Below are positions 1-14,649 of a stretch of DNA of 64,000 bases, piece after piece. A program made the translations under genes and the position numbers. A model generated the notes under the pieces. The model saw nothing but the letters and a program-made list of their open reading frames with translations. It was not told where the DNA came from and did no database searches. Positions within the stretch are counted from its first letter, which is position 1. Each line of letters begins with the position of its first letter. Source of the stretch: Litoditis marina (Eukaryota; Nematoda; Chromadorea; Rhabditida; Rhabditidae); assembly GCA_964036275.1 (NCBI GenBank), contig OZ038435.1, positions 22,364,559-22,428,558 of the forward strand. The letters are read 5' to 3'.

Positions 1-352
1 TCTCACATTCAATCGATTTTTAGGTTTATTTGTTTTACTTTTACGGTTATGTTTGTATCTAATGATTTTCAAGTTATAATAAGGATGAGATTGTTTTTCA
101 AGAGGAATTATGTTGGATGAAATATTACCATAGTTCTTTATCTGATCATTGAGTCCAAAGGGATAAGGTGTCATAAGTAACTTTATCCAAAATAACTCTT
201 TATTTAAGCGAACGCTAGTTTCCTGATTGTTCATGCAATCTAAGATGTCTATTGAGAAGTTTTCAAAATGTTTTCTTGATTAAAGTGATGATCATTGAGT
301 CCAAAGGGATAAGGTGTCATAAGTAACTTTATCCAAAATAACTCTTTATTTA
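1..352. other. Non-satellite flank at left edge of the array
   Basis: AT-rich sequence that does not match the satellite monomer and holds no convincing reading frame. Its only clear structure is a 64-bp direct repeat (143-206 and 289-352). The second copy abuts the first satellite monomer. This marks the left boundary of the array, or an island of other DNA inside a longer one. Confidence 0.75.
143..352. repeat. 64-bp direct repeat, two copies at 146-bp spacing
   Basis: Copies at 143-206 and 289-352 read the same, starting TGATCATTGAGTCC and ending CTCTTTATTTA. They are separated by 82 bp of unrelated sequence (207-288). The right copy runs straight into the satellite at about 353, with a short TAT overlap with the monomer sequence at the junction. 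Confidence 0.85.
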
Positions 353-3300
353 TGTTACTCATTGAGAATAAGTTGATGTTTCGAGGTTCCTCCCAATTTC
401 CCACGAGGAAACGTGACTAGTACACGCAGGGAGAACATAATTGTAATTGTCTAAACATGACCGATTTAATGTAGTAGGCCAGTGTTGATAAACCTTCTCT
501 TACGTTACTTTCATGAAGTTATATGTTACTCATTGAAAATAAATTGATGTCTCGAGGTTCCTCCCAATTTCCCACGAGACACGTGACCTAGTACACGCAG
601 GGAAAACATAATTGTTATTTTCTAAACATGACCAATTTAATGTAGTAGGCAGTGTTGATAAACCTTCTCTTACGTTACTTTCATGAAGTAATATGTTACT
701 CATTGAAAATAAATTGATGTCTCGAGGTTCCTCCCAATTTCCCACGAGACACGTGTCTTAGGACACGCAGGGAGAACATAATTGTAATTGTCTTAACATG
801 ACCAATTTAATGTAGTAGGCCAGTGTTGATAAACCTTCTCTTACGTTACTTTCATGAAGTTATATGTTACTCATTGAAAATAAATTGATGTCTCGAGGTT
901 CCTCCCAATTTCCCACGAGACACGTGACTTAGTACACGCAGGGAGAACATAATTGTAATTGTCTAAACATGACCAATTTAATGTAGTAGGCCAGTGTTGA
1001 TAAACCTTCTCTTACGTTACTTTCATGAAGTTATATGTTACTCATTGAGAATAAGTTGATGTTTCGAGGTTCCTCCCAATTTCCCACGAGAAACGTGACT
1101 TAGTACACGCAGGGAGAACATAATTGTAATTGTCTAAACATGACCGATTTAATGTAGTAGGCCAGTGTTGATAAACCTTCTCTTACGTTACTTTCATGAA
1201 GTAATATGTTACTCATTGAGAATAAATTGATGTTTCAAGGTTCCTCCCAATTTCCCACGAGAAACGTGACTTAGTACACGCAGGGAGAACATAATTGTAA
1301 TTGTCTAAACATGACCGATTTAATGTAGTAGGCCAGTGTTGATAAACCTTCTCTTACGTTACTTTCATGAAGTAATATGTTACTCATTGAGAATAAATTG
1401 ATGTCTCGAGGTTTTTCCCGATTTCCCACAAGACACGTGACTTAGTACACGCAGGGAGAACATAATTGTAATTGTCTAAACATGACCGTTTAATGTAGTA
1501 GGCCAGTGTTGATAAACCTTCTCTTACGTCACTTTTATGAAGTAATATGTTACTCATTGAGAATAAATTGATGTCTCGAGGTTTTTCCCGATTTCCCACG
1601 AGACACGTGACTTACTACACGCAGGGAGAACATAATTGTAATTGTCTAAACATGACCGTTTAATGTAGTAGGCCAGTGTTGATAAACCTTCTCTTACGTT
1701 ACTTTCATGAAGTTATATGTTACTCATTGAGAATAAGTTGATGTTTCGAGGTTCCTCCCAATTTCCCACGAGACACGTGACTTAGTACACGCAGGGAGAA
1801 CATAATTGTAATTGTCTTAACATGACCGATTTAATGTAGTAGGCCAGTGTTGATGAACCATCTCATACGTTACCTTCATGAAGTAATATGTTACTCGTTG
1901 AGAATAAATTGATGTCTCGAGGTTCCTCCCAATTTCCCACGAGACACGTGACTTCGTACACGCAGGGAGAACATAATTGTAATTGTCTAAACATGACCGA
2001 TTTAATGTAGTAGGCCAGTGTTGATAAACCTTCTCTTACGTTACTTTCATGAAGTAATATGTTACTCATTGAGAATAAATTGATGTCTCGAGGTTTTTCC
2101 CGATTTCCCACAAGACACGTGACTTAGTACACGCAGGGAGAACATAATTGTAATTGTCTAAACAAGACCGATTTAATGTAGTAGGCCAGTGTTGATGAAC
2201 CATCTCATACGTTACCTTCATGAAGTAATATGTTACTCGTTGAGAATAAATTGATGTCTCGAGGTTCCTCCCAATTTCCCACGAGAAACGTGACTTAGTA
2301 CACGCAGGGAGAACATAATTGTAATTGTCTAAACATGACCGTTTAATGTAGTAGGCCAGTGTTGATAAACCTTCTCTTACGTCACTTTTATGAAGTAATA
2401 TGTTACTCATTGAGAATAAATTGATGTCTCGAGGTTTTCCCGATTTCCCACGAGACACGTGACTTAGTACACGCAGGGAGAACATAATTGTAATTGTCTA
2501 AACATGACCGTTTAATGTAGTAGGCCAGTGTTGATAAACCTTCTCTTACGTTACTTTCATGAAGTTATATGTTACTCATTGAGAATAAGTTGATGTTTCG
2601 AGGTTCCTCCCAAGTTCCCACGAGACACGTGACTTAGTACACGCAGGGAGAACATAATTGTAATTGTCTTAACATGACCGATTTAATGTAGTAGGCCAGT
2701 GTTGATGAACCATCACATACGTTACCTTCATGAAGTTATATGTTACTCATTGAGAATAAATTGATGTCTCGAGGTTCCTCCCAATTTCCCACGAGACACG
2801 TGACTTAGTACACGCAGGGAGAACATAATTGTAATTGTCTTAACATGAACGATTTAATGTAGTAGGCCAGTGTTGATGAACCATCTTATACGTTACCTTC
2901 ATGAAGTAATATGTTACTCATTGAAAATAAATTGATGTCTCGAGGTTCCTCCCAATTTCCCACGAGACACGTGACTTAGTACACGCAGGAAAAACATAAT
3001 TGTAATTGTCTTAACATGACCGATTTAATGTAGTAGGCCAGTGTTGATAAACCATCTTATACGTTACCTTCATGAAGTAATATGTTACTCATTGAAAATA
3101 AATTGATGTCTCGAGGTTCCTCCCAATTTCCCACGAGACACGTGACTTAGTACACGCAGGAAAAACATAATTGTAATTGTCTTAACATGACCGATTTAAT
3201 GTAGTAGGCCAGTGTTGATAAACCATCTTATACGTTACCTTCATGAAGTAATATGTTACTCATTGAAAATAAATTGATGTCTCGAGGTTCCTCCCAATTT

Positions 3301-6300
3301 CCCACGAGACACGTGACTTAGTACATGCAGGGAGAACATAATTGTAATTGTCTAAACATGACCGTTTAATGTAGTAGGCCAGTGTTGATAAACCTTCTCT
3401 TACGTTACTTTCATGAAGTTATATGTTACTCATTGAGAATAAGTTGATGTTTCGAGGTTCCTCCCAATTTCCCACGAGACACGTGACTTAGTACACGCAG
3501 GGAAAACATAATTGTAATTGTCTTAACATGACCGATTTAATGTAGTAGGCCAGTGTTGATGAACCATCACATACGTTACCTTCATGAAGTAATATGTTAC
3601 TCATTGAGAATAAATTGATGTCTCGAGGTTCCTCCCAATTTCCCACGAAACACGTGACTTAGTACACGCAGGGAGAACATAATTGTAATTGTCTTAACAT
3701 GACCGATTTAATGTAGTAGGCCAGTGTTGATGAACCATCTTATACGTTACCTTCATGAAGTAATATGTTACTCATTGAAAATAAATTGATGTCTCGAGGT
3801 TCCTCCCAATTTCCCACGAGACACGTGACTTAGTACACGCAGGAAAAACATAATTGTAATTGTCTTAACATGACCGATTTAATGTAGTAGGCCAGTGTTG
3901 ATGAACCATCCTATACGTTACCTTCATGAAGTAATATGTTACTCATTGAAAATAAATTGATATCTCGAGGTTCCTCCCAATTTCCCACGAGACACGTGAC
4001 TTAGTACACGCAGGAAAAACATAATTGTAATTGTCTTAACATGACCGATTTAATGTAGTAGGCCAGTGTTGATAAACCATCTTATACGTTACCTTCATGA
4101 AGTAATATGTTACTCATTGAAAATAAATTGATGTCTCAAGGTTCCTCCCAATTTCCCACGAGACACGTGACTTAGTACATGCAGGGAGAACATAATTGTA
4201 ATTGTCTTAACATGACCGATTTAATGTAGTAGGCCAGTGTTGATGAACCATCTTATACGTTACCTTCATGAAGTAATATGTTACTCATTGAAAATAAATT
4301 GATGTCTCGAGGTTCCTCCCAATTTCCCACGAGAAACGTGACTTAGCACTTAGTACACGCAGGGAGAACATAATTGTAATTGTCTTAACATGACCGATTA
4401 AATGTAGTAGGCCAGTGTTGATGAACCATCTCATACGTTACCTTCATGAAGTAATATGTTACTCATTGAAAATAAATTGATGTCTCGAGGTTCCTCCCAA
4501 TTTCCCACGAGACACGTGACTTAGTACACGCAGGAAAAACATAATTGTAATTGTCTTAACATGACCGATTTAATGTAGTAGGCCAGTGTTGATAAACCAT
4601 CTTATACGTTACCTTCATGAAGTAATATGTTACTCATTGAAAATAAATTGATGTCTCGAGGTTCCACCCAATTTCCCACGAGACACGTGACTTAGTACAC
4701 GCAGGGAGAACATAATTGTAATTGTCTTAACATGACCGATTTAATGTAGTAGGCCAGTGTTGATGAACCATCTTATACGTTACCTTCATGAAGTAATATG
4801 TTACTCATTGAAAATAAATTGATGTCTCGAGGTTCCTCCCAATTTCCCACGAGACACGTGACTTAGTACACGCAGGAAAAACATAATTGTAATTGTCTTA
4901 ACATGACCGATTTAATGTAGTAGGCCAGTGTTGATAAACCATCCTATACGTTACCTTCATGAAGTAATATGTTACTCATTGAAAATAAATTGATATCTCG
5001 AGGTTCCTCCCAATTTCCCACGAGACACGTGACTTAGTACACGCAGGAAAAACATAATTGTAATTGTCTTAACATGACCGATTTAATGTAGTAGGCCAGT
5101 GTTGATAAACCATCTTATACGTTACCTTCATGAAGTAATATGTTACTCATTGAAAATAAATTGATGTCTCAAGGTTCCTCCCAATTTCCCACGAGACACG
5201 TGACTTAGTACATGCAGGGAGAACATAATTGTAATTGTCTTAACATGACCGATTTAATGTAGTAGGCCAGTGTTGATGAACCATCTTATACGTTACCTTC
5301 ATGAAGTAATATGTTACTCATTGAAAATAAATTGATGTCTCGAGGTTCCTCCCAATTTCCCACGAGAAACGTGACTTAGCACTTAGTACACGCAGGGAGA
5401 ACATAATTGTAATTGTCTTAACATGACCGATTAAATGTAGTAGGCCAGTGTTGATGAACCATCTCATACGTTACCTTCATGAAGTAATATGTTACTCATT
5501 GAAAATAAATTGATGTCTCGAGGTTCCTCCCAATTTCCCACGAGACACGTGACTTAGTACACGCAGGAAAAACATAATTGTAATTGTCTTAACATGACCG
5601 ATTTAATGTAGTAGGCCAGTGTTGATAAACCATCTTATACGTTACCTTCATGAAGTAATATGTTACTCATTGAAAATAAATTGATGTCTCGAGGTTCCAC
5701 CCAATTTCCCACGAGACACGTGACTTAGTACACGCAGGGAGAACATAATTGTAATTGTCTTAACATGACCGATTTAATGTAGTAGGCCAGTGTTGATAAA
5801 CCATCTTATACGTTACCTTCATGAAGTAATATGTTACTCATTGAAAATAAATTGATGTCTCGAGGTTCCACCCAATTTCCCACGAGACACGTGACTTAGT
5901 ACACGCAGGAAAAACATAATTGTAATTGTCTTAACATGACCGATTTAATGTAGTAGGCCAGTGTTGATAAACCATCTTATACGTTACCTTCATGAAGTAA
6001 TATGTTACTCATTGAAAATAAATTGATGTCTCGAGGTTCCTCCCAATTTCCCACGAGACACGTGACTTAGTACACGCAGGAAAAACATAATTGTAATTGT
6101 CTTAACATGACCGATTTAATGTAGTAGGCCAGTGTTGATAAACCATCTTATACGTTACCTTCATGAAGTAATATGTTACTCATTGAAAATAAATTGATGT
6201 CTCGAGGTTCCACCCAATTTCCCACGAGACACGTGACTTAGTACACGCAGGGAGAACATAATTGTAATTGTCTTAACATGACCGATTTAATGTAGTAGGC

Positions 6301-9300
6301 CAGTGTTGATAAACCATCTTATACGTTACCTCCATGAAGTAATATGTTACTCATTGAAAATAAATTGATGTCTCGAGGTTCCTCCCAATTTCCCACGAGA
6401 CACGTGACTTAGTACACGCAGGAAAAACATAATTGTAATTGTCTTAACATGACCGATTTAATGTAGTAGGCCAGTGTTGATAAACCATCTTATACGTTAC
6501 CTTCATGAAGTAATATGTTACTCATTGAAAATAAATTGATGTCTCGAGGTTCCTCCCAATTTCCCACGAGACACGTGACTTAGTACACGCAGGAAAAACA
6601 TAATTGTAATTGTCTTAACATGACCGATTTAATGTAGTAGGCCAGTGTTGATAAACCATCTTATACGTTACCTTCATGAAGTAATATGTTACTCATTGAA
6701 AATAAATTGATGTCTCGAGGTTCCACCCAATTTCCCACGAGACACGTGACTTAGTACACGCAGGGAGAACATAATTGTAATTGTCTTAACATGACCGATT
6801 TAATGTAGTAGGCCAGTGTTGATAAACCATCTTATACGTTACCTCCATGAAGTAATATGTTACTCATTGAAAATAAATTGATGTCTCGAGGTTCCTCCCA
6901 ATTTCCCACGAGACACGTGACTTAGTACACGCAGGAAAAACATAATTGTAATTGTCTTAACATGACCGATTTAATGTAGTAGGCCAGTGTTGATAAACCA
7001 TCTTATACGTTACCTTCATGAAGTAATATGTTACTCATTGAAAATAAATTGATGTCTCGAGGTTCCTCCCAATTTCCCACGAGACACGTGACTTAGTACA
7101 TGCAGGGAGAACATAATTGTAATTGTCTTAACATGACCGATTTAATGTAGTAGGCCAGTGTTGATGAACCATCTTATACGTTACCTTCATGAAGTAATAT
7201 GTTACTCATTGAAAATAAATTGATGTCTCGAGGTTCCTCCCAATTTCTCACGAGACACGTGACATAGTACACGCAGGAAAAACATAATTGTAATTGTCTT
7301 AACATGACCGATTTAATGTAGTAGGCCAGTGTTGATGAACCATCTCATACGTTACCTTCATGAAGTAATATGTTACTCATTGAAAATAAATTGATGTCTC
7401 GAGGTTCCTCCCAATTTCCCACGAGAAACGTGACTTAGCACTTAGTACACGCAGGGAGAACATAATTGTAATTGTCTTAACATGACCGATTAAATGTAGT
7501 AGGCCAGTGTTGATGAACCATCTCATACGTTACCTTCATGAAGTAATATGTTACTCATTGAAAATAAATTGATGTCTCGAGGTTCCTCCCAATTTCCCAC
7601 GAGACACGTGACTTAGTACACGCAGGAAAAACATAATTGTAATTGTCTTAACATGACCGATTTAATGTAGTAGGCCAGTGTTGATAAACCATCTTATACG
7701 TTACCTTCATGAAGTAATATGTTACTCATTGAAAATAAATTGATGTCTCGAGGTTCCACCCAATTTCCCACGAGACACGTGACTTAGTACACGCAGGGAG
7801 AACATAATTGTAATTGTCTTAACATGACCGATTTAATGTAGTAGGCCAGTGTTGATAAACCATCTTATACGTTACCTTCATGAAGTAATATGTTACTCAT
7901 TGAAAATAAATTGATGTCTCGAGGTTCCACCCAATTTCCCACGAGACACGTGACTTAGTACACGCAGGAAAAATATAATTGTAATTGTCTTAACATGACC
8001 GATTTAATGTAGTAGGCCAGTGTTGATAAACCATCTTATACGTTACCTTCATGAAGTAATATGTTACTCATTGAAAATAAATTGATGTCTCGAGGTTCCT
8101 CCCAATTTCCCACGAGACACGTGACTTAGTACACGCAGGAAAAACATAATTGTAATTGTCTTAACATGACCGATTTAATGTAGTAGGCCAGTGTTGATAA
8201 ACCATCTTATACGTTACCTTCATGAAGTAATATGTTACTCATTGAAAATAAATTGATGTCTCGAGGTTCCACCCAATTTCCCACGAGACACGTGACTTAG
8301 TACACGCAGGGAGAACATAATTGTAATTGTCTTAACATGACCGATTTAATGTAGTAGGCCAGTGTTGATAAACCATCTTATACGTTACCTCCATGAAGTA
8401 ATATGTTACTCATTGAAAATAAATTGATGTCTCGAGGTTCCTCCCAATTTCCCACGAGACACGTGACTTAGTACACGCAGGAAAAACATAATTGTAATTG
8501 TCTTAACATGACCGATTTAATGTAGTAGGCCAGTGTTGATAAACCATCTTATACGTTACCTTCATGAAGTAATATGTTACTCATTGAAAATAAATTGATG
8601 TCTCGAGGTTCCTCCCAATTTCCCACGAGACACGTGACTTAGTACACGCAGGAAAAACATAATTGTAATTGTCTTAACATGACCGATTTAATGTAGTAGG
8701 CCAGTGTTGATAAACCATCTTATACGTTACCTTCATGAAGTAATATGTTACTCATTGAAAATAAATTGATGTCTCGAGGTTCCACCCAATTTCCCACGAG
8801 ACACGTGACTTAGTACACGCAGGGAGAACATAATTGTAATTGTCTTAACATGACCGATTTAATGTAGTAGGCCAGTGTTGATAAACCATCTTATACGTTA
8901 CCTCCATGAAGTAATATGTTACTCATTGAAAATAAATTGATGTCTCGAGGTTCCTCCCAATTTCCCACGAGACACGTGACTTAGTACACGCAGGAAAAAC
9001 ATAATTGTAATTGTCTTAACATGACCGATTTAATGTAGTAGGCCAGTGTTGATAAACCATCTTATACGTTACCTTCATGAAGTAATATGTTACTCATTGA
9101 AAATAAATTGATGTCTCGAGGTTCCTCCCAATTTCCCACGAGACACGTGACTTAGTACATGCAGGGAGAACATAATTGTAATTGTCTTAACATGACCGAT
9201 TTAATGTAGTAGGCCAGTGTTGATGAACCATCTTATACGTTACCTTCATGAAGTAATATGTTACTCATTGAAAATAAATTGATGTCTCGAGGTTCCTCCC

Positions 9301-12300
9301 AATTTCTCACGAGACACGTGACATAGTACACGCAGGAAAAACATAATTGTAATTGTCTTAACATGACCGATTTAATGTAGTAGGCCAGTGTTGATGAACC
9401 ATCTCATACGTTACCTTCATGAAGTAATATGTTACTCATTGAAAATAAATTGATGTCTCGAGGTTCCTCCCAATTTCCCACGAGAAACGTGACTTAGCAC
9501 TTAGTACACGCAGGGAGAACATAATTGTGATTGTCTTAACATGACCGATTAAATGTAGTAGGCCAGTGTTGATGAACCATCTCATACGTTACCTTCATGA
9601 AGTAATATGTTACTCATTGAAAATAATTTGATGTCTCGAGGTTCCTCCCAATTTCCCACGAGACACGTGACTTAGTACACGCAGGAAAAACATAATTGTA
9701 ATTGTCTTAACATGACCGATTTAATGTAGTAGGCCAGTGTTGATAAACCATCTTATACGTTACCTTCATGAAGTAATATGTTACTCATTGAAAATAAATT
9801 GATGTCTCGAGGTTCCACCCAATTTCCCACGAGACACGTGACTTAGTACACGCAGGGAGAACATAATTGTAATTGTCTTAACATGACCGATTTAATGTAG
9901 TAGGCCAGTGTTGATAAACCATCTTATACGTTACCTCCATGAAGTAATATGTTACTCATTGAAAATAAATTGATGTCTCGAGGTTCCTCCCAATTTCCCA
10001 CGAGACACGTGACTTAGTACACGCAGGAAAAACATAATTGTAATTGTCTTAACATGACCGATTTAATGTAGTAGGCCAGTGTTGATAAACCATCTTATAC
10101 GTTACCTTCATGAAGTAATATGTTACTCATTGAAAATAAATTGATGTCTCGAGGTTCCTCCCAATTTCCCACGAGACACGTGACTTAGTACACGCAGGAA
10201 AAACATAATTGTAATTGTCTTAACATGACCGATTTAATGTAGTAGGCCAGTGTTGATAAACCATCTTATACGTTACCTTCATGAAGTAATATGTTACTCA
10301 TTGAAAATAAATTGATGTCTCGAGGTTCCACCCAATTTCCCACGAGACACGTGACTTAGTACACGCAGGGAGAACATAATTGTAATTGTCTTAACATGAC
10401 CGATTTAATGTAGTAGGCCAGTGTTGATAAACCATCTTATACGTTACCTCCATGAAGTAATATGTTACTCATTGAAAATAAATTGATGTCTCGAGGTTCC
10501 TCCCAATTTCCCACGAGACACGTGACTTAGTACACGCAGGAAAAACATAATTGTAATTGTCTTAACATGACCGATTTAATGTAGTAGGCCAGTGTTGATA
10601 AACCATCTTATACGTTACCTTCATGAAGTAATATGTTACTCATTGAAAATAAATTGATGTCTCGAGGTTCCTCCCAATTTCCCACGAGACACGTGACTTA
10701 GTACATGCAGGGAGAACATAATTGTAATTGTCTTAACATGACCGATTTAATGTAGTAGGCCAGTGTTGATGAACCATCTTATACGTTACCTTCATGAAGT
10801 AATATGTTACTCATTGAAAATAAATTGATGTCTCGAGGTTCCTCCCAATTTCTCACGAGACACGTGACATAGTACACGCAGGAAAAACATAATTGTAATT
10901 GTCTTAACATGACCGATTTAATGTAGTAGGCCAGTGTTGATGAACCATCTCATACGTTACCTTCATGAAGTAATATGTTACTCATTGAAAATAAATTGAT
11001 GTCTCGAGGTTCCTCCCAATTTCCCACGAGAAACGTGACTTAGCACTTAGTACACGCAGGGAGAACATAATTGTAATTGTCTTAACATGACCGATTAAAT
11101 GTAGTAGGCCAGTGTTGATGAACCATCTCATACGTTACCTTCATGAAGTAATATGTTACTCATTGAGAATAAATTGATGTCTCGAGGTTCCTCCCAATTT
11201 CCCACGAGACACGTGACTTAGTACACGCAGGGAGAACATAATTGTAATTGTCTTAACATGACCGATTTAATGTAGTAGGCCAGTGTTGATGAACCATCTT
11301 ATACGTTACCTTCATGAAGTAATATGATACTCATTGAAAATAAATTGATGTCTCGAGGTTCCTCCCAATTTCCCACGAGACACGTGACTTAGTAAACGCA
11401 GGAAAAACATAATTGTAATTGTCTTAACATGACCGATTTAATGTAGTAGGCCAGTGTTGATAAACCATCTTATACGTTACCTTCATGAAGTAATATGTTA
11501 CTCATTGAAAATAAATTGATGTCTCGAGGTTCCACCCAATTTCCCACGAGACACGTGACTTAGTACACGCAGGGAGAACATAATTGTAATTGTCTTAACA
11601 TGACCGATTTAATGTAGTAGGCCAGTGTTGATAAACCATCTTATACGTTACCTCCATGAAGTAATATGTTACTCATTGAAAATAAATTGATGTCTCGAGG
11701 TTCCTCCCAATTTCCCACGAGACACGTGACTTAGTACGCGCAGGAAAAACATAATTGTAATTGTCTTAACATGACCGATTTAATGTAGTAGGCCAGTGTT
11801 GATAAACCATCTTATACGTTACCTTCATGAAGTAATATGTTACTCATTGAAAATAAATTGATGTCTCGAGGTTCCTCCCAATTTCCCACGAGACACGTGA
11901 CTTAGTACACGCAGGAAGAACATACTTGTAATTGTCTAAACATGACCGATTTAATGTAGTAGGCCAGTGTTGATAAACCTTCTCTCACGTTACTTTCATG
12001 AAGTTATATGTTACTCATTGAGAATAAATTGATGTCTCGAGGTTCCTCCCAATTTCCCACGAGACACGTGACTTAGTACACGCAGGGAGAACATAATTGT
12101 TATTGTCTAAACACGACCGATTTAATGTAGTAGGCCAGTGTTGATAAACCAGCTCTTACGTTATTTTCATTGAGTAATATGTTACTCATTGAGAATAAAT
12201 TGATGTCTCGAGGTTTTTCCCGATTTTCCACAAGACACGTGACTTAGTACACGCAGGGAGAACATAATTGTAATTGTCTAAACATGACCGATTTAATGTA

Positions 12301-14377
12301 GTAGGCCAGTGTTGATGAACCTTCTTTTACGTTACTTTCATGAAGTTATAAGTTACTCATTGAGAATAAGTTGATGTTTCGAGGTTTCTCCCAATTTCCC
12401 ACGAGAAACGTGACTTAGTACACGCAGGGAGAACATAATTGTAATTGTCTAAACATGACCGATTTAATGTAGTAGGCCAGTGTTGATAAACCTTCTCTTA
12501 CGTTACTTTCATGAAGTTATATGTTACTCATTGAAAATAAATTGATGTCTCGAGGTTCCTCCCAATTTCCCACGAGACACGTGACTTAGTACACGCAGGG
12601 AGAACATAATTGTTATTGTCTAAACACGACCGATTTAATGTAGTAGGCCAGTGTTGATAAACCAGCTCTTACGTTATTTTCATTGAGTAATATGTTACTC
12701 ATTGAGAATAAATTGATGTCTCGAGGTTTTTCCCGATTTTCCACAAGACACGTGACTTAGTACACGCAGGGAGAACATAATTGTAATTGTCTAAACATGA
12801 CCGATTTAATGTAGTAGGCCAGTGTTGATAAACCTTCTCTTACGTTACTTTCATGAAGTTATATGTTACTCATTGAAAATAAATTGATGTCTCGAGGTTC
12901 CTCCCAATTTCCCACTTGACACGTGACTTAGTACACGCAGGGAGAACATAATTGTAATTGTCTAAACATGACCAATTTAATGTAGTAGGCCAGTGTTGAT
13001 AAACCTTCTCTTACGTTACTTTCATGAAGTTATATGTTACTCATTGAAAATAAATTGATGTCTCGAGGTTCCTTCCAATTTCCCACGAGACACGTGATTT
13101 AGTACACGCAGGGAGAACATAATTGTAATTGTCTAAACATGACCGATTTAATGTAGTAGGCCAGTGTTGATAAACCTTCTCTTACGTTACTTTCATGAAG
13201 TAATATGTTACTCATTGAGAATAAATTGATGTTTCAAGGTTCCTCCCAATTTCCCACGAGAAACGTGACTTAGTACACGCAGGGAGAACATAATTGTAAT
13301 TGTCTAAACATGACCGATTTAATGTAGTAGGCCAGTGTTGATAAACCTTCTCTTACGTTACTTTCATGAAGTAATATGTTACTCATTGAGAATAAATTGA
13401 TGTCTCGAGGTTTTTCCCGATTTCCCACAAGACACGTGACTTAGTACACGCAGGGAGAACATAATTGTAATTGTCTAAACATGACCGTTTAATGTAGTAG
13501 GCCAGTGTTGATAAACCTTCTCTTACGTCACTTTTATGAAGTAATATGTTACTCATTGAGAATAAATTGATGTCTCGAGGTTTTTCCCGATTTCCCACGA
13601 GACACGTGACTTAGTACACGCAGGGAGAACATAATTGTAATTGTCTAAACATGACCGTTTAATGTAGTAGGCCAGTGTTGATAAACCTTCTCTTACGTTA
13701 CTTTCATGAAGTTATATGTTACTCATTGAGAATAAGTTGATGTTTCGAGGTTCCTCCCAATTTCCCACGAGACACGTGACTTAGTACACGCAGGGAGAAC
13801 ATAATTGTAATTGTCTTAACATGACCGATTTAATGTAGTAGGCCAGTGTTGATAAACCATCTTATACGTTACCTTCATGAAGTAATATGTTACTCATTGA
13901 GAATAAATTGATGTCTCGAGGTTCCTCCCAATTTCCCACGAGACACGTGACTTAGTACACGCAGGGAGAACATAATTGTAATTGTCTTAACATGACCGAT
14001 TTAATTTAGTAGGCCAGTGTTGATGAACCATCTTATACGTTACCTTCATGAAGTAATATGTTACTCATTGAAAATAAATTGATGTCTCGAGGTTCCACCC
14101 AATTTCCCACGAGACACGTGACTTAGTACACGCAGGGAGAACATAATTGTAATTGTCTTAACATGACCGATTTAATGTAGTAGGCCAGTGTTGATAAACC
14201 ATCTTATACGTTACCTCCATGAAGTAATATGTTACTCATTGAAAATAAATTGATGTCTCGAGGTTCCTCCCAATTTCCCACGAAACACGTGACTTAGTAC
14301 ACGCAGGAAAAACATAATTGTAATTGTCTTAACATGACCGATTTAATGTAGTAGGCCAGTGTTGATAAACCTTCTCT
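353..14377. repeat. Satellite array block 1 (about 82 monomers of 170-171 bp)
   Basis: Head-to-tail tandem monomers. Landmarks in order are GTTACTCATTGAG, TGATGTCTCGAGG, TTTCCCACGAGACACGTGAC, TACACGCAGG, CATAATTGTAATTGTC, ACATGACCGATTTAATG, TAGGCCAGTGTTGAT and TCATGAAG. Monomer classes differ by linked variants: GTCTCG or GTTTCG/GTTTCAAGG, GAGACACG or GAGAAACG, CAGGGAGAAC or CAGGAAAAAC, CTAAACATG or CTTAACATG, CCTTCTCTTACG or CCATCTTATACG. The 170-bp form lacks one A (CCGTTTAATG). Short reading frames on the minus strand appear where consecutive monomers happen to stay in frame, and I do not regard them as genes. Confidence 0.98.
5374..11037. repeat. Higher-order repeat, 12-mer of 2059 bp (third copy a 9-mer of 1546 bp)
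   Basis: A diagnostic monomer carries a 9-bp expansion (ACTTAGCACTTAG) at 4341, 5374, 7433, 9492 and 11038. The spacings are 1033, 2059, 2059 and 1546 bp, that is 6, 12, 12 and 9 monomers plus 9 bp. Independent markers agree. ACCTCC replaces ACCTTC at 6328, 6841, 8387 and 8900, again 2059 bp apart. TTTCTCACG with GACATAG recurs near 7243 and 9302. In the third unit the ACCTCC monomers at 9933 and 10446 show that one 513-bp trimer has been lost. Confidence 0.9.
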
Positions 14378-14648
14378 TGTTCGGATATTGGATTGTGTGT
14401 CGTCTTATTAAATATATTGTACGCATGACGTCGCGGCCAAAGCTTGTAGTGCAATGACACGGCGGACGGGCGGTTCATGTTTAATCGATAGAATTCTGCT
14501 GTTGTTATCTGGTTCTGTTCTGTTTTTCGTTTCGTTTTTTTATATAAATCCAAGCACACATTCTTCTGTTCTGTTCACAGTGGTTTTCTACCACGTTATT
14601 ACCTGGGTTTTTGCCTTTTGATTCATTCCACGAACTTCCGTTCGTAAC
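14378..14648 (+). repeat. 5' LTR
   Basis: 271 bp, starting TGTTCGGATATTGG and ending CGTTCGTAAC. It is the same length as the right LTR, and I see two differences: the T-run just before TATATAAATC (a T here, C in the right copy) and ACCTGGG against ACCTGTG. It contains a TATA-like box and a CRE-like TGACGTC (14426-14432). The usual CA end is not seen. Confidence 0.93.
14541..14548 (+). promoter_or_regulatory. TATA-like box in the 5' LTR
   Basis: TATATAAA follows a T-rich run and lies about 100 bp before the LTR end, the layout expected of a U3 promoter with transcription starting some 25-30 bp downstream. The same box is present in the 3' LTR. No start site can be seen directly. Confidence 0.5.
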
Positions 14649-14649
14649 T

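Noticed and set aside
353..14377. CRISPR array
   Set aside because: The whole 170-bp unit is repeated with no short repeat alternating with unique spacers, and the context is eukaryotic.
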